DNA of 64,000 nt from Streptomyces sp. NBC_00820 (GTDB taxonomy: Bacteria > Actinomycetota > Actinomycetes > Streptomycetales > Streptomycetaceae): contig NZ_CP108882.1 of the NCBI RefSeq assembly GCF_036347055.1, positions 4,042,501 through 4,106,500 of the forward strand, read 5' to 3'. The position numbers and the translations under genes were made by a program. The notes below the pieces were generated by a model. That model was not told where the DNA came from. It searched no databases and saw nothing but the letters and a program-made list of their open reading frames with translations. The first letter of the stretch is position 1. Every line of letters begins with the position of its first letter. Positions 28,850 through 37,715 of the stretch are shown piece by piece.

Positions 28850-31393
28850 ATGGCAACAACCACACCAGCCGGTGTGCGGGCTCACGCCAAGCACGGGGGA
28901 GGCCCCGACCAGGCCCCCATGACGCACAAGCAGATCATGGAGGCGCTCTCCGGCCTGCTGCTCGGCATGTTCGTGGCCGTTCTGTCCGGCACCATCGTCT
29001 CCAACGCCCTGCCGAAGGTCATCGGCGACCTGGGCGGCGGCCAGTCCGCCTACACCTGGGTGGTCACCTCCGCCCTGCTGTCGATGACCGCGTCCACCCC
29101 GCTGTGGGGCAAGCTCGCCGACCTCTACAGCAAGAAGGCGCTCGTCCAGATAGCCCTGGTCATCTACGTCCTGGGCTCGGTGATCGCCGGCCTGTCGCAG
29201 AACCCCGCCATGCTGATCGCCTGCCGCGTGGTCCAGGGCATCGGCGTCGGCGGTCTGACCGCCCTGGCGCAGATCATCATGGCCGCCATGATCTCCCCGC
29301 GCGAGCGCGGCCGTTACTCCGGCTACCTCGGCGCCACGTGGGCCGTGGCCACCGTCGGCGGTCCGCTGATCGGCGGTGTCATCACCGACACGTCCTGGCT
29401 GGGCTGGCGCTGGTGCTTCTACGTCGGCGTGCCCTTCGCGGTCATCGCGCTGATCGTGCTGCAGAAGACCCTGCACCTGCCCGTCGTGAAGCGACAGGTC
29501 AAGGTCGACTGGGCCGGCGCCCTCTTCATCACCGCCGCCGTCTCGCTGCTGATGGTCTGGGTGACCTTCGCGGGTGACAAGTACGACTGGCTGTCGTGGC
29601 AGACGTACGCGATGGTCAGCGGGTCGATCGTGCTCGGTCTGCTCTTCGTCCTGATCGAGTCCCGCGCGAGCGAGCCGATCATGCCGCTGCGCCTGTTCCG
29701 CAACCGCACCATCACGCTCGCCTCGCTCGCTTCGCTGTTCGTCGGTGTCGCGATGTTCAGCGGCACGGTCTTCTTCAGCCAGTACTTCCAGCTGGCGCGC
29801 GACGAGTCCCCCACGATGTCGGGTGTCCTGACCATCCCGATGATCGCCGGTCTGTTCGTCTCCTCCACCGTCTCCGGCCAGCTCATCACCCGCACCGGAC
29901 GCTGGAAGGCGTGGCTGGTCAGCGGTGGCGTGCTGACGGCGGCGGGCCTGGGCCTGCTCGGCACGCTCCGGTACGACACCACGTACTGGAAGATGGCCGT
30001 CTTCATGGTGCTGGTGGGCATCGGCCTCGGCATGATGATGCAGAACCTGGTGCTCAGCACGCAGAACCAGGTGTCGGCCGCCGACCTCGGCTCGGCCAGC
30101 TCCACGGTCGTCTTCTTCCGCTCCCTCGGCGGCGCGATCGGCGTCTCCGCGCTGGGCGCGGTGATGTCCCACAAGATCACCGACTACGTCAAGGACGGCC
30201 TGGCCGCCCTGGACCCGAAGTACGCCGCCGCCCTGGCCGGTTCGAACTCCTCCGGTGAGATCCCGGACATGGACAAGCTCCCCGCTCCGCTGCGCACGGT
30301 CATGGAGAGCGCGTACGGCCACGGCATCGGCGACGTGTTCCTGATCGCGGGCTGCCTGGCGGCGGCCGCCTTCCTGATCACGCTGTTCATCAAGGAGGTC
30401 CCCCTGCGGGCCAAGAGCGCTCCGGCGCAGGACACCACCGAGCCGCAGGCCGCCGAGACGGTCGCGGCCGCCGCCCAGACGCTCGCGGCCGCCGAGGCCG
30501 CCGCGCCCGCCCCCGAGCAGGTTCCGGTCCCGGCCATGGCCGTGGCGAGCACCGAGGAGGGCACCGGGGCGGCTCCCGCCGCACAGCCCGTCGCCCTCGC
30601 GGCCACGGACACCTTCGAGCAGCCCGGCTCCGCCGGCGTCCCCGTCCACGGCTTCGTCCGCGGCGCGGAGGGTGCCCCGGTCGCGCAGGCCGCGGTCACC
30701 CTGATCTCGCTCTCCGGCCGCCAGCTGGGCCGCGCGGTCACCCGGGCCGACGGCTCCTACGCGGTCGACGCGCCGGGCACGGGCTCGTACGTCCTGATCG
30801 CCGCCGCCGACGGCCACCAGCCGCAGGCGTCCACGATCGTCGTGCAGGACGGCCCGCTGTCGTACGACATCCTGCTCAGCGGGACCAGCGGGCTGACCGG
30901 TGTGGTCCGGGCGGCCGGGAGCGCGCTGCCGGTCAAGGGCGCGATGGTGATCGTCACCGATGTGCGCGGGGACCTGCTGGCCACCGCCTCCACCGGTGAG
31001 CAGGGCGAGTTCGGCTTCGCCGACCTGGTGCCGGGCATGGTGACCGTCGCGGTCAACGCGAGCGGCTTCCGGCCGCGCGCGCTGCCGGTCGAGGTCGCGG
31101 CCGCCGGGATCACCCGGGTCGAGGCCGACCTGGACGCCGGCGCCCGGCTCCAGGGCGTCGTACGGGCCCCGCACGGCCCGCTGGCCGACGCCCGGGTGAC
31201 CCTGGTGGACCAGGCGGGCAACGTGACCGGCACGGCCACCACCGGTTCGGACGGGGCGTACGCCTTCACCGACCTGGACGGCGGCGAGTACACCGTCATC
31301 GCCACGGGCTACCCGCCGGTGGCCACCGCGCTGACCGTCTCCGGCCCCGGAGTCGACGGCCACGACATCGAACTCGCCCACCCCGGCGAGTAG
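28850..31393 (+). CDS. DHA2/EmrB-type MFS exporter fused to three beta-sandwich domains
   Basis: An 847-residue protein. Residues about 25-515 are a 14-helix drug:H+ antiporter-2 type carrier, with motif A-like GKLADLYSKKA near 90 and the motif C-like GATWAVATVGGPLIGG near 165. An Ala/Pro-rich linker (about 520-590) leads to three carboxypeptidase-regulatory-like domains at about 597-668, 680-750 and 765-835. Each opens with a GxVRxxxGxPxxxAxVxL pattern (VHGFVRGAEGAPVAQAAV, LTGVVRAAGSALPVKGAM, LQGVVRAPHGPLADARV). With 14 helices the extra domains should lie in the cytoplasm, which is unusual for this fold. Transported substrate unknown. Confidence 0.9.
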   Translation: MATTTPAGVRAHAKHGGGPDQAPMTHKQIMEALSGLLLGMFVAVLSGTIVSNALPKVIGDLGGGQSAYTWVVTSALLSMTASTPLWGKLADLYSKKALVQIALVIYVLGSVIAGLSQNPAMLIACRVVQGIGVGGLTALAQIIMAAMISPRERGRYSGYLGATWAVATVGGPLIGGVITDTSWLGWRWCFYVGVPFAVIALIVLQKTLHLPVVKRQVKVDWAGALFITAAVSLLMVWVTFAGDKYDWLSWQTYAMVSGSIVLGLLFVLIESRASEPIMPLRLFRNRTITLASLASLFVGVAMFSGTVFFSQYFQLARDESPTMSGVLTIPMIAGLFVSSTVSGQLITRTGRWKAWLVSGGVLTAAGLGLLGTLRYDTTYWKMAVFMVLVGIGLGMMMQNLVLSTQNQVSAADLGSASSTVVFFRSLGGAIGVSALGAVMSHKITDYVKDGLAALDPKYAAALAGSNSSGEIPDMDKLPAPLRTVMESAYGHGIGDVFLIAGCLAAAAFLITLFIKEVPLRAKSAPAQDTTEPQAAETVAAAAQTLAAAEAAAPAPEQVPVPAMAVASTEEGTGAAPAAQPVALAATDTFEQPGSAGVPVHGFVRGAEGAPVAQAAVTLISLSGRQLGRAVTRADGSYAVDAPGTGSYVLIAAADGHQPQASTIVVQDGPLSYDILLSGTSGLTGVVRAAGSALPVKGAMVIVTDVRGDLLATASTGEQGEFGFADLVPGMVTVAVNASGFRPRALPVEVAAAGITRVEADLDAGARLQGVVRAPHGPLADARVTLVDQAGNVTGTATTGSDGAYAFTDLDGGEYTVIATGYPPVATALTVSGPGVDGHDIELAHPGE

Positions 31394-31400
31394 TTCACCC

Positions 31401-31440
31401 CCGGCCCGTGGCGCGCGTGAAGGCGCGCGCCACGGGCCGG
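31401..31440 (+). terminator. Very strong hairpin between exporter and YceI genes
   Basis: A 17-bp perfect stem joins 31401-31417 and 31424-31440 around a TGAAGG loop; ACTCTTTGCGACCAATTTTT follows. It probably terminates most exporter transcripts, or forms a processing or attenuation point before the YceI gene. Confidence 0.85.
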
Positions 31441-31483
31441 ACTCTTTGCGACCAATTTTTAGGCTTTTACAGGGAGAAACGGG

Positions 31484-32305
31484 ATGGGACTGACCGCGAG
31501 AATCCGCACCCGGGACGGATGGGCCGTGTCGCACGCGGTCGTCACGGTGACCGACTCGACCGGCAGGCAGGTGCTGCGGGCCGAGGCCGACCCCGAGGGG
31601 GCCGTGCGGGACACCACCGCTCTGGCGCCGGGCGCCTACACGGTGATCGTGACCGCCGTGGGGTACGCGCCCGCCGCCTCCAGCGCGATCGTCACCGCGA
31701 GCGGGCGTGCCGAGGTCGGCACGGTCACGCTGGCCCGGCAGGGCGGCACCGAGCTGCCGCCGCCCGGCCCGTGGACCATCGACCCGGCCCACTCCTCCGT
31801 CGGCGCCGTCGCCCAGCACCTGGGCATCTCCAGCGTGCGCGGACGGTTCACGGAGTTCGGCGGGACGATCGAGATCGCGCCAGGTGACCTCACCAAGTCC
31901 CGCGTGGAGGCGGTGATCCGGGCCGCGACCATCGACACCGGCAACGCGATGCGCGACACGCACCTGCGGTCCGCCGACTTCCTGGACGTCGAGCGGCACC
32001 CGGAGATCACCTACACGGGCGGCGAGCTGACCCAGGCCGGCCCTGACCGGTGGACCGTGCACGGCGAGCTGTCGATGCACGGCGTCGTCCGTCCGGTCGA
32101 CCTGGACCTGGCCTACCTCGGCACCGGCGCCGACCCGTGGGGCGGCACCCGGGCCGCCTTCCGCGCCACGGCCGAACTGCACCGCGAGGACTTCGCGATG
32201 AACTACAACCAGATCCTCCAGGCCGGCATCGCCGCCATCGGCACGACCCTCAAGGTCGAGCTGGACATCCAGGCGGTCCAGGGCGACGCCCTGCCCGCCG
32301 CCTGA
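31484..32305 (+). CDS. YceI-family protein with N-terminal carboxypeptidase-regulatory-like domain
   Basis: A 273-residue protein. Residues 1-85 form a beta-sandwich of the same type as the three on the exporter (AVVTVTDSTGRQVLRAEADP, APGAYTVIVTAVGYAP). Residues about 92-268 are a YceI lipocalin-like barrel: WTIDPAHSSVGAVAQHLGIS, FGGTIEIAPGDLTKSRVEA, SADFLDVERHPEITY and FRATAELHREDFAMNYN. YceI proteins bind isoprenoid-type lipids. There is no signal peptide, so this one should be cytoplasmic. GGGAGAAACGGG precedes ATG 31484. The shared domain suggests that it meets the exporter. Confidence 0.9.
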   Translation: MGLTARIRTRDGWAVSHAVVTVTDSTGRQVLRAEADPEGAVRDTTALAPGAYTVIVTAVGYAPAASSAIVTASGRAEVGTVTLARQGGTELPPPGPWTIDPAHSSVGAVAQHLGISSVRGRFTEFGGTIEIAPGDLTKSRVEAVIRAATIDTGNAMRDTHLRSADFLDVERHPEITYTGGELTQAGPDRWTVHGELSMHGVVRPVDLDLAYLGTGADPWGGTRAAFRATAELHREDFAMNYNQILQAGIAAIGTTLKVELDIQAVQGDALPAA

Positions 32306-32396
32306 ACCGGCGGGGCCGCCCGCCGAGAGGTGACGTCCTGGTCCTGCGCACAGCGGGATCAGGCGGACCGGGCCGCACGCGCTCTACGCTGCGGCC

Positions 32397-32867
32397 ATGG
32401 CACCCCACATCGCGACGAACACCCGTGTATCCCTCGACGGACTGCTGGACTTCGTACGCCCCCGCCACCGCGCGATCCTGCTCACCCGCCGCGCCGACGG
32501 CAGCCCCCAGGGCTCCCCGCTGACCTGCGGCGTGGACGACTCGGGCCGCATCGTGGTGTCCACCTACCCAGAGCGCGCCAAGACCCGCAACGCCAGGAAC
32601 GACCCCCGGGTCAGCCTGATCGTCCTGAGCGACGACTGGAACGGCCCCTGGGTCCAGATCGACGGCACCGCCGAGGTCGTGGACGCCCCCGACTCCGTCG
32701 AGCCCCTGGTCGAGTACTACCGCAACATCGCCGGCGAGCACCCCGACTGGGACGAGTACCGGCAGGCCATGGTCAAGCAGGGCAAGTCCATCATCCGGGT
32801 GACACCGGAGCGGTGGGGACCCGTGGCGACCGGCGGCTTCCCGGCCCGCCTGGCGGAGGAGGAGTAG
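32397..32867 (+). CDS. PPOX-class F420-dependent flavin/deazaflavin oxidoreductase
   Basis: A 156-residue split-barrel protein. RHRAILLTRRADGSPQGSPLT is the N-terminal strand pair. RIVVSTYPERAKTRNARNDP supplies the phosphate/F420-binding Lys-Arg block (KTRN). VSLIVLSDDWNGPWVQIDGTAEV completes the barrel, and KSIIRVTPERWGPVATGGFP is the typical end. Streptomycete members of this group usually use coenzyme F420. The substrate is unknown. ATG at 32397 gives the family-typical N-terminus; no partner gene is evident. Confidence 0.85.
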   Translation: MAPHIATNTRVSLDGLLDFVRPRHRAILLTRRADGSPQGSPLTCGVDDSGRIVVSTYPERAKTRNARNDPRVSLIVLSDDWNGPWVQIDGTAEVVDAPDSVEPLVEYYRNIAGEHPDWDEYRQAMVKQGKSIIRVTPERWGPVATGGFPARLAEEE

Positions 32868-32889
32868 CCGACCGGGCGCCTGGCGGTCG

Positions 32890-32985
32890 GTCGGCGGCCG
32901 GTGGCCGTCGGCCGGGCGCGGCGGCCGGTGGCCGGGGGCGGCGGGCGGTGGCCGGGGGCGGCGGGCGGCGGCCGGTGGTCAGGGG
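32890..32985. repeat. 20-nt G/C-rich tandem repeat
   Basis: GCGGGCGGTGGCCGGGGGCG-type units repeat about three to four times in the gap between the oxidoreductase and the TetR gene. No gene lies here. Confidence 0.65.
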
Positions 32986-32992
32986 TCAGCGG

Positions 32993-33787
32993 TCAGCCGC
33001 GGGCCACCATCGCCTCGATGCCGGCGATCAGCAGGTCCAGGGCGAAGACGAAGTCGCGGTCCATCATCTCCGCGACCGTGTCCCCGCCCCGGGCCGCCAT
33101 GATGTCCCTCGACTCCCGGTACACCTCGGCGGACCCCAGGGCCTCGGACACCAGGCTCATGGCCTGCTGGAAGTACTCGTCCGCGCTCAGTCCCGTGTCC
33201 GCGATCCGGGCGAAGAAGTGGCCCTCGATCGTGCCGTAGCCGTACACGAACTGGAAGACGGCCGAGATCGCCCCCGTCACCCCGTGCGCGGGCAGTCCCG
33301 TGCGGCGGACCACCCGCTGGACCACCCGGGAGAACGCGAGCGAGTTCGGGCCGATGTTGAGGAAGCGCCCGGCGAGCGGGGACAGCCAGGAGTGCCGCAC
33401 CAGCAGCGCCCGGTACTCGGCGGCCAGCCCGCGCAGCTGGTCCCGCCAGCCGGCGTCCGGGTCCTCCAGGTCGGGCAGCGGCAGCTCTCCGAAGGCCGCG
33501 TCCAGGGCGAGTTCGAGCAGGTCGTCCTTGGTGTCGACGTACCAGTACAGGGACATCGCGGTGACGTTCAGCTCGCCGGCGAGGCGCCGCATGGAGAACT
33601 TCTCCAGCCCGTCGGCGTCCAGCAGCCGTACGGACACCGCGGTGATCCGCTCCCGGTCGAGCCCCGAGGGCTGCCCGCCGCGCCCACCGCGCCGGTCCTG
33701 CCGCTCCTGCCGGTCGTGCCGGTCGTGCCGGTCCTTCGCGTCCAGCCAGACGCTGCCCCGCGCCGCCCCCGCACCCGCCTTCGCCAT
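32993..33787 (-). CDS. TetR-family transcriptional regulator with TetR_C domain
   Basis: A 264-residue repressor-type protein. A charged N-terminal tail with HDRHDRQERQDRRGG repeats is followed by the DNA-binding domain: ITAVSVRLLDADGLEKFSMRR, then LAGELNVTAMSLYWYVDTKDDLLELA near residues 65-95. The remaining 165 residues form the ligand-binding and dimer domain of the tetracycline-repressor C-terminal type (GYGTIEGHFFARIADTG). It lies 123 bp after the MFS gene on the same strand. The 38-bp palindrome at the exporter start is its most probable operator. Confidence 0.85.
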   Translation of the reverse strand: MAKAGAGAARGSVWLDAKDRHDRHDRQERQDRRGGRGGQPSGLDRERITAVSVRLLDADGLEKFSMRRLAGELNVTAMSLYWYVDTKDDLLELALDAAFGELPLPDLEDPDAGWRDQLRGLAAEYRALLVRHSWLSPLAGRFLNIGPNSLAFSRVVQRVVRRTGLPAHGVTGAISAVFQFVYGYGTIEGHFFARIADTGLSADEYFQQAMSLVSEALGSAEVYRESRDIMAARGGDTVAEMMDRDFVFALDLLIAGIEAMVARG

Positions 33788-33910
33788 CGACGCACCCTCC
33801 TGGAACTCCGGCCATCCCTCACGATGCTAGGCGCCGTCCGGGGGGCGGAGGGAACCGCGCTACCGGCCACGGTGAACCCGCGGCCGCGCGCCCGCCCCTG
33901 CCCCCGGCTC

Positions 33911-35311
33911 TCAGGCGGCCGCCCGCTCCGCGCGCCGCAGCAGCCCCGCCGCCAGCAACCCCCCGACCAGCACGGCGACGGCCCCCACCAGCTGCCCGGC
34001 CCCCAGCCCGGACGCCAGGGACTTCCCCGAGGCGACGGAGGAGCTGAGCACGGCCCCCAGCACGGCCACGCCGAGCCCGTTGCCGAACTCGGCCAGCGTG
34101 CCGTTGATCCCGGCCCCCACTCCGGCCTTCTCCGGCGGGATCGCGCTCATGATGGCGTGCGCCATGGCCGGGTTGGCGACCGCACACCCCACCCCGATCA
34201 GCACCAGACCGAGCAGCGTCCCCGCGTACCCACCGGAGTCCAGCTCCGCGATGGACACCAGCCCGAGCGCCATCACCACCATGCCCAGCGCGATCGACAC
34301 CGGCGTCCCCAGCCGCGCCGCCCACTTCGCCGACAGCCCGGTGAAGTTGAGCAGGACGACCGACAGCGCCAGCGGTGCCGTGCGCAGTCCGGCCTCCAAC
34401 GGGCCGTATCCGAGGACGGACTGCAGATGCTGGGTCAGCAGGAACAGCGCCCCGCCCATCCCGAAGGTGATGAGCACGGCCCCGGCGACCGCCCCCGTGA
34501 ACCTGCGGTTCCGGAAGAACTGGAGGTCGACCATCGGCTCCTCGGTCCGGCTCTCCCAGAGCGCGAAGAGACCGAGCGCCACCACCGCCACACCCGCGGC
34601 GCCGAGCACCCGCGGCGAGGTCCAGCCGTGCCGCGGACCGGAGATGACCGCGAACACCAGCGAGGCCATGCCGACGGTCGACAGCAGCGCGCCGAGCAGG
34701 TCCGGACGGCCACCGCTCACGGGCGGGTTCTTCGACTCCGGTACGAGCACCACCGCCGCGGCCACGCCCAGCGCCGCCACCGGGATGTTGATCAGGAAGA
34801 TGGCGCCCCACCAGAAGTGGTCCAGTACGAAGCCGCCGATGAGTGGGCCGGCCGCGAAGCCCAGCGAGTTCACCGCGCTCCAGATCCCGATCGCCTTCGG
34901 CTGCTCCTCGGGCGCGAAGATCTGCATCGCCACGGCGAGCGTGGTGGTCAGCAGCAGCGCCCCGCCGACGCCCATGCCGGCCCGCGCGGCGATCAACTGG
35001 CCGGTGGTGTCGGCGAGTCCGGCCACCAGCGAGCCGATCCCGAACAGGGCGAGCCCCGCGATCAGCATCTTCTTGCGGCCGTACCGGTCGGCGGCGCTGC
35101 CCGCGGTGAGCAGCAGGCCGGACTGCACCAGGGAGTAGGCGTTGATCATCCACTGGATGTCGGAGGTGGCCGCGTGCAGCGCGCGGGTGAGGGAGGGGAT
35201 GGCCACGTTCAGGACGGTGTTGTCCAGCAGCACGGTGAGCTGGGCGAGGCAGATGACACCGAGGATCAGCCAGCGCTGGGGATGGCCTGCGGCAGGGGTC
35301 GTACGCGACAT
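33911..35311 (-). CDS. MFS drug-exporter, DHA2 family
   Basis: A 466-residue carrier of the EmrB/QacA group with about 14 helices. LLDNTVLNVAIPSLTRAL is the membrane motif D1 region. AADRYGRKKMLIAGLALFG is motif A between helices 2 and 3. WSAVNSLGFAAGPLIGGFVLD is motif C, diagnostic for antiporters. ATG at 35311 (MSRTTPAAGHPQ) is preferred; a GTG three codons earlier lies within the palindrome. No ribosome-binding site is visible, so the message may be leaderless. The adjacent TetR gene suggests substrate-induced drug export. Confidence 0.9.
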   Translation of the reverse strand: MSRTTPAAGHPQRWLILGVICLAQLTVLLDNTVLNVAIPSLTRALHAATSDIQWMINAYSLVQSGLLLTAGSAADRYGRKKMLIAGLALFGIGSLVAGLADTTGQLIAARAGMGVGGALLLTTTLAVAMQIFAPEEQPKAIGIWSAVNSLGFAAGPLIGGFVLDHFWWGAIFLINIPVAALGVAAAVVLVPESKNPPVSGGRPDLLGALLSTVGMASLVFAVISGPRHGWTSPRVLGAAGVAVVALGLFALWESRTEEPMVDLQFFRNRRFTGAVAGAVLITFGMGGALFLLTQHLQSVLGYGPLEAGLRTAPLALSVVLLNFTGLSAKWAARLGTPVSIALGMVVMALGLVSIAELDSGGYAGTLLGLVLIGVGCAVANPAMAHAIMSAIPPEKAGVGAGINGTLAEFGNGLGVAVLGAVLSSSVASGKSLASGLGAGQLVGAVAVLVGGLLAAGLLRRAERAAA

Positions 35312-35349
35312 GCCGTACACCGTATAGGACCTGCTATACGGTGTACGGC
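35312..35349 (-). promoter_or_regulatory. 38-bp palindromic operator at the exporter start
   Basis: GCCGTACACCGTATAG (35312-35327) and CTATACGGTGTACGGC (35334-35349) are perfect inverted repeats with a 6-bp centre. The palindrome directly abuts the ATG at 35311, and its TATACG elements could serve as the -10. TetR binding would block the promoter. Confidence 0.75.
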
Positions 35350-35364
35350 TATTTTGGCCGGGGG

Positions 35365-37620
35365 TCAGGTGCCCGACGCTCGCGTCAGGTCGTAGAACGT
35401 GGCCGACCCGACCGTCACCTTCGTGAAGGTGCTCTCGACCCAGGAGGTGATCCGGGAGGCCGTACCGCTGCCGGCGCCCGCGCGGCCGCCCTCGCCCATG
35501 CCGCCGCCCATGCCGCCCATGCCGCCGCCGGCGATGAAGTAGTGGATCCTTCCGTCGGTCACGTACTTCTTGAACTGGGCGAGCGTCGGGGACGGGTCGG
35601 TGCCGTTGAAGCCTCCGATCGCCATCACCGGGTCACCGGTGGCCAGCTGGTAGCTCGCGGCGTTCTGGGAGCCGATGGACGCGGCGGCCCAGGTGTAGCG
35701 CCCGGCGTCCTTCTCCAGCAGCTTCTTCGCCGCGGCGGAGACGTTCGCGCCGTCCAGCAGGCCGCCGGCGCCACCGCCGGGACCACCCGTACGACCGCCC
35801 TCGCCGGGCACAGCGCCGCCGGGGAAGCCGCCGCCGGGGAAGCCGTTGGCCCGGCCGTTGCCCTGGCCCTGGCCCTGCGGGGTGCCGTTCTGGCCCGGTG
35901 TTCCGCCGCCGGGGAAGCCCTGCCCGGGTCCCTGGCCCTGGCCGGGCATGCCCCCGTTCCCGTTCGGTTGACCCTGACCCTGGCCCGGCATGCCGGGGGC
36001 GCCGAAGCCGCCCCGCGGTCCGCCGTCGGCGCCCGCGCCCCGGCGGCCGCCGCCGAAGCCCATCGCGCTCGCGCCCGCCGGGCCCGCCGTCGGAATGGAG
36101 CCGGTGTGCGCGGAGTCCACGGTGCTCAGCGTGTACGCCGTGGGACCGGCCAGCGCGGCCACGAGGGCCACCGACGCCGTGGTGAGCGCCAGGAGGCGGG
36201 AGAGCCGGCCCGCGAAGACCAGCCCCAGCGCCGCCACCAGGCCACCGGCCAGCACCAGCCACCGCAGCCAGGGCAGGTAATCGGGGGTGCGCTCCAGCAG
36301 GACGTACCCCCACACGCCGGCGGCCACCACGGAGGCCGCCAGGGTGAGAGCCGCCCAGGTCTCCCTCCGCCGTTCCCACAGCAGCCCGGCGCCCATACCG
36401 GTCACGGCGGCGGCGTAGGGCGCGAGGGCGACCGTGTAGTACTGGTGGAAGATGCCCGCCATGTAGCTGAAGACGGCCATGGTGATCAGCAGCGAGCCGC
36501 CCCACACCAGGAACGAGGCGCGCGTGACGGACGCGCGGCGCAGTCCGCGCGTGGCCCACAGGCCCGCGATCAGCAGGATCAGCGCGGCCGGGAGCAGCCA
36601 GGAGATCTGGCCGCCGACCTCGGAGCCGAACATCCGGTCCCAGCCGGTCTCGCCCCACCGCCCGGAGCCGTTGGCACCGCCCCCACCGCCACCGCCACCG
36701 ACGCTTCCGGTCTCGTCGCCGCTGATGCGGCCCAGCCCGTTGTAGCCGAACGTCAGCTCCAGGAAGCTGTTGTTCTGCGAGCCGCCGACGTAGGGACGCG
36801 AGGACGCCGGCCACAGCTCGACGACCGCGACCCACCAGCCGCCCGACACCACGAGCGCGAGGGCCGCAAGACCCAGCTGCGCCAGCCGCCTGCGCAGCCG
36901 TACCGGACCGCAGACGGCGTACACGAGTGCCAGCGGCGGCAGGATCAGGAACGCCTGGAGGGTCTTGGCGAGGAAGGCGAAACCGATGGCGACACCCGCC
37001 CCCACCAGCCACCTGGTCCCGCCGTCCTCGACGGCACGTACGACGAAGTAGCAGGCCAGCGCCATCAGCAGGGCCAGCAGCGCGTCCGGGTTGTCGAACC
37101 GGTACATCAGCGCCGCGACCGGAGTGAGCGCGAGCACCGCGCCCGCGACGAGACCGGCCACCGGGCCGAACCGGCGGCGTACACCGGCGTACACGACCGC
37201 CACCGAGCCGACCCCCATGAGGACTTCGGGGACGAGGATCGCCCACGCGTTCAGGCCGAAGATCCTGACCGACAGCTCCATGGGCCACAGGAAGGCCGAC
37301 GGCTTGTCGACGGTGATGGCGTTGCCCGCGTCCAGCGAGCCGAAGAAGAACGCCTTCCAGGACCTGCTGCCCGCCTGCACGGCCGCCGAGTAGAAGGAGT
37401 TGGCGTAGCCGGAGGCGCCGAGGTCGTACAGGTAGAGCAGGAGGGTGGCGGCCAGCAGACCCAGGAAGGCCGGGCGCACCCAGCGCGGGTCCTCGGGGTG
37501 GCCGCGCCACAGCCTCCGTACGACGGACGCCCGCACGGGCTCACCGGGCACGGACGCGGTGGGCGGCGCCCCGGCGGGCGGGCTGCCCTGCGGGGCCGAC
37601 GGGTCGTAATGGGTGGTCAT
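35365..37620 (-). CDS. GT39-type membrane glycosyltransferase with Gly-rich outer region
   Basis: A 751-residue protein of the ArnT/PMT-like family, which takes sugar from a polyprenyl-phosphate donor on the outer face of the membrane. A Pro-rich tail (1-45) leads to about 12 helices. The first outer loop holds GSLDAGNAITVDKPSAFLWP, matching the catalytic Asp region. RFDNPDALLALLMALACYF follows. Residues about 490-640 are Gly/Gln/Pro-rich (GMPGQGQGQPNGNGG), and an outer domain with an MGGMGGGMG stretch ends the chain. ATG at 37620 follows GGGAGACCC. It is the last gene of the two-component/glycosyltransferase operon and resembles YkcB-type genes of Bacillus. Confidence 0.85.
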   Translation of the reverse strand: MTTHYDPSAPQGSPPAGAPPTASVPGEPVRASVVRRLWRGHPEDPRWVRPAFLGLLAATLLLYLYDLGASGYANSFYSAAVQAGSRSWKAFFFGSLDAGNAITVDKPSAFLWPMELSVRIFGLNAWAILVPEVLMGVGSVAVVYAGVRRRFGPVAGLVAGAVLALTPVAALMYRFDNPDALLALLMALACYFVVRAVEDGGTRWLVGAGVAIGFAFLAKTLQAFLILPPLALVYAVCGPVRLRRRLAQLGLAALALVVSGGWWVAVVELWPASSRPYVGGSQNNSFLELTFGYNGLGRISGDETGSVGGGGGGGGANGSGRWGETGWDRMFGSEVGGQISWLLPAALILLIAGLWATRGLRRASVTRASFLVWGGSLLITMAVFSYMAGIFHQYYTVALAPYAAAVTGMGAGLLWERRRETWAALTLAASVVAAGVWGYVLLERTPDYLPWLRWLVLAGGLVAALGLVFAGRLSRLLALTTASVALVAALAGPTAYTLSTVDSAHTGSIPTAGPAGASAMGFGGGRRGAGADGGPRGGFGAPGMPGQGQGQPNGNGGMPGQGQGPGQGFPGGGTPGQNGTPQGQGQGNGRANGFPGGGFPGGAVPGEGGRTGGPGGGAGGLLDGANVSAAAKKLLEKDAGRYTWAAASIGSQNAASYQLATGDPVMAIGGFNGTDPSPTLAQFKKYVTDGRIHYFIAGGGMGGMGGGMGEGGRAGAGSGTASRITSWVESTFTKVTVGSATFYDLTRASGT

Positions 37621-37654
37621 CGGGGGGTCTCCCTGATCGGACTCGTGGACGTAC

Positions 37655-37715
37655 GGCGGGTTCACCGGCTCACCGGCTCTCTGATTCACCGGTTCTCCGG
37701 TCACCGGTTCTCCGG
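37655..37715 (-). repeat. 15-bp repeats spanning the GT2 stop codon
   Basis: Copies of CCGGAGAACCGGTGA (minus strand) lie side by side at the end of the GT2 gene and into the 80-bp gap; variants with AGCCGGTGA follow. They look like a slippage expansion of the last codons. Confidence 0.6.

Noticed and set aside
28724..32182. A 1,152-codon minus-strand frame opposite the MarR, exporter and YceI genes
   Set aside because: The complement of well-supported genes; the product is Asp/Gly/Arg-rich with no domain.
32330..35395. A 1,021-codon plus-strand frame
   Set aside because: Overlaps the oxidoreductase, TetR and MFS genes in wrong frames; no ribosome-binding site or recognisable domain.
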